Made by a program: the position numbers and the translations under genes
In this document: positions 63,963-64,000 of the stretch, piece by piece
Position numbering within the stretch: the stretch's first letter is position 1
How the letters are laid out: each line of letters opens with the position of its first letter
Notes under the pieces: model-generated
The model's database searches: none
What the model was told of the DNA's origin: nothing
Seen by the model: the letters and a program-made list of their open reading frames with translations, nothing else
Assembly: GCF_014654785.1 (NCBI RefSeq)
Contig: NZ_BNBD01000001.1
Span: 62,001-126,000, forward strand
Origin: Streptomyces mashuensis
GTDB taxonomy: Bacteria > Actinomycetota > Actinomycetes > Streptomycetales > Streptomycetaceae
Direction of reading: 5' to 3'
Length of the DNA: 64,000 nt

Positions 63963-64000
63963 TCAGGCGACCGTCACGCCGTGCTCGGCGGCCAGGCGGT
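63963..64000 (-). CDS. 3' end of an unidentified gene (cut by the window)
   Basis: On the minus strand the last codons read RLAAEHGVTVA and stop at 63963-63965, just before a strong terminator. Too short to identify; called only because of the in-frame stop, codon usage and terminator position. Confidence 0.45.
   Translation of the reverse strand, partial: RLAAEHGVTVA

Overview
The window is a stretch of a very G+C-rich actinobacterial chromosome, almost certainly from a Streptomyces. Evidence for this: codons end overwhelmingly in G or C; GTG and TTG starts are frequent; the principal sigma factor is an HrdB with a Lys/Ala-rich N-terminal region; and the sporulation regulator WhiH, the septation protein SepH, the nrdR-nrdJ pair and a c-di-AMP riboswitch in front of an M23 peptidase are all present. 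From memory, the gene order resembles the core-chromosome segment around lexA, hrdB, ptsH and hemH of S. coelicolor; I could not check this here. I see no transposon, integrase, CRISPR array, rRNA or tRNA.

Layout. 1-2.7 kb: end of a siderophore locus (IucA/IucC synthetase and AlcB/IucB-type acyltransferase). 2.8-9.8 kb: DNA metabolism (DinG-like helicase, lexA, nrdR, nrdJ), with an SOS box and a textbook pair of NrdR boxes in the lexA/nrdR divergent region. 9.8-16.1 kb: arylamine N-acetyltransferase, a DUF4937 protein, a divergent TetR/ABC-F resistance-type pair with a clear operator, a histidine phosphatase, an ADP-ribosylglycohydrolase and rnhB. 16.1-19.9 kb: a little-studied cluster of a helicase-fragment-like protein, a degenerate RadC-like protein and a RecQ fused to a phosphoribosyltransferase domain, with three DnaA boxes in the recQ promoter region. 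19.9-26.3 kb: DUF4192, a debranching-enzyme-like protein, a NUDIX-WHTH regulator and a one-chain ABC transporter. 26.5-33.5 kb: whiH, hrdB, a secreted trypsin-like protease, a small zinc protein and parE. 33.5-39 kb: a CitA/CitB-type two-component system divergent from an NMT1/SsuABC-type importer.

39-48 kb: an iron-box-controlled sucrase/ferredoxin-like protein divergent from a COG0523 GTPase, then parC, an active/inactive M16 peptidase pair, and the riboswitch-controlled M23 peptidase. 48-57.9 kb: a GntR regulator, ptsH (HPr), a GNAT/acyl-CoA-synthetase fusion (Pat-type lysine acetyltransferase), DUF5998, an alkaline-phosphatase-superfamily protein, thymidine kinase, a VOC protein, a sulfurtransferase and sepH. 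58-64 kb: a membrane protein with a disordered tail, an ALO-type FAD oxidase, an MFS transporter, hemH, an inositol monophosphatase and the 3' end of one more gene.

Most of this is conserved housekeeping. The best leads are the replication/repair-flavoured cluster at 16.1-19.9 kb with its DnaA boxes, several well-formed but unassigned operators (tetR/ABC-F, NUDIX regulator, riboswitch promoter, lexA/nrdR and parC/M16 regions, TCS/ABC region), and a recurring leaderless-promoter pattern in which a TAnnnT hexamer lies 6-9 bases before the start codon.
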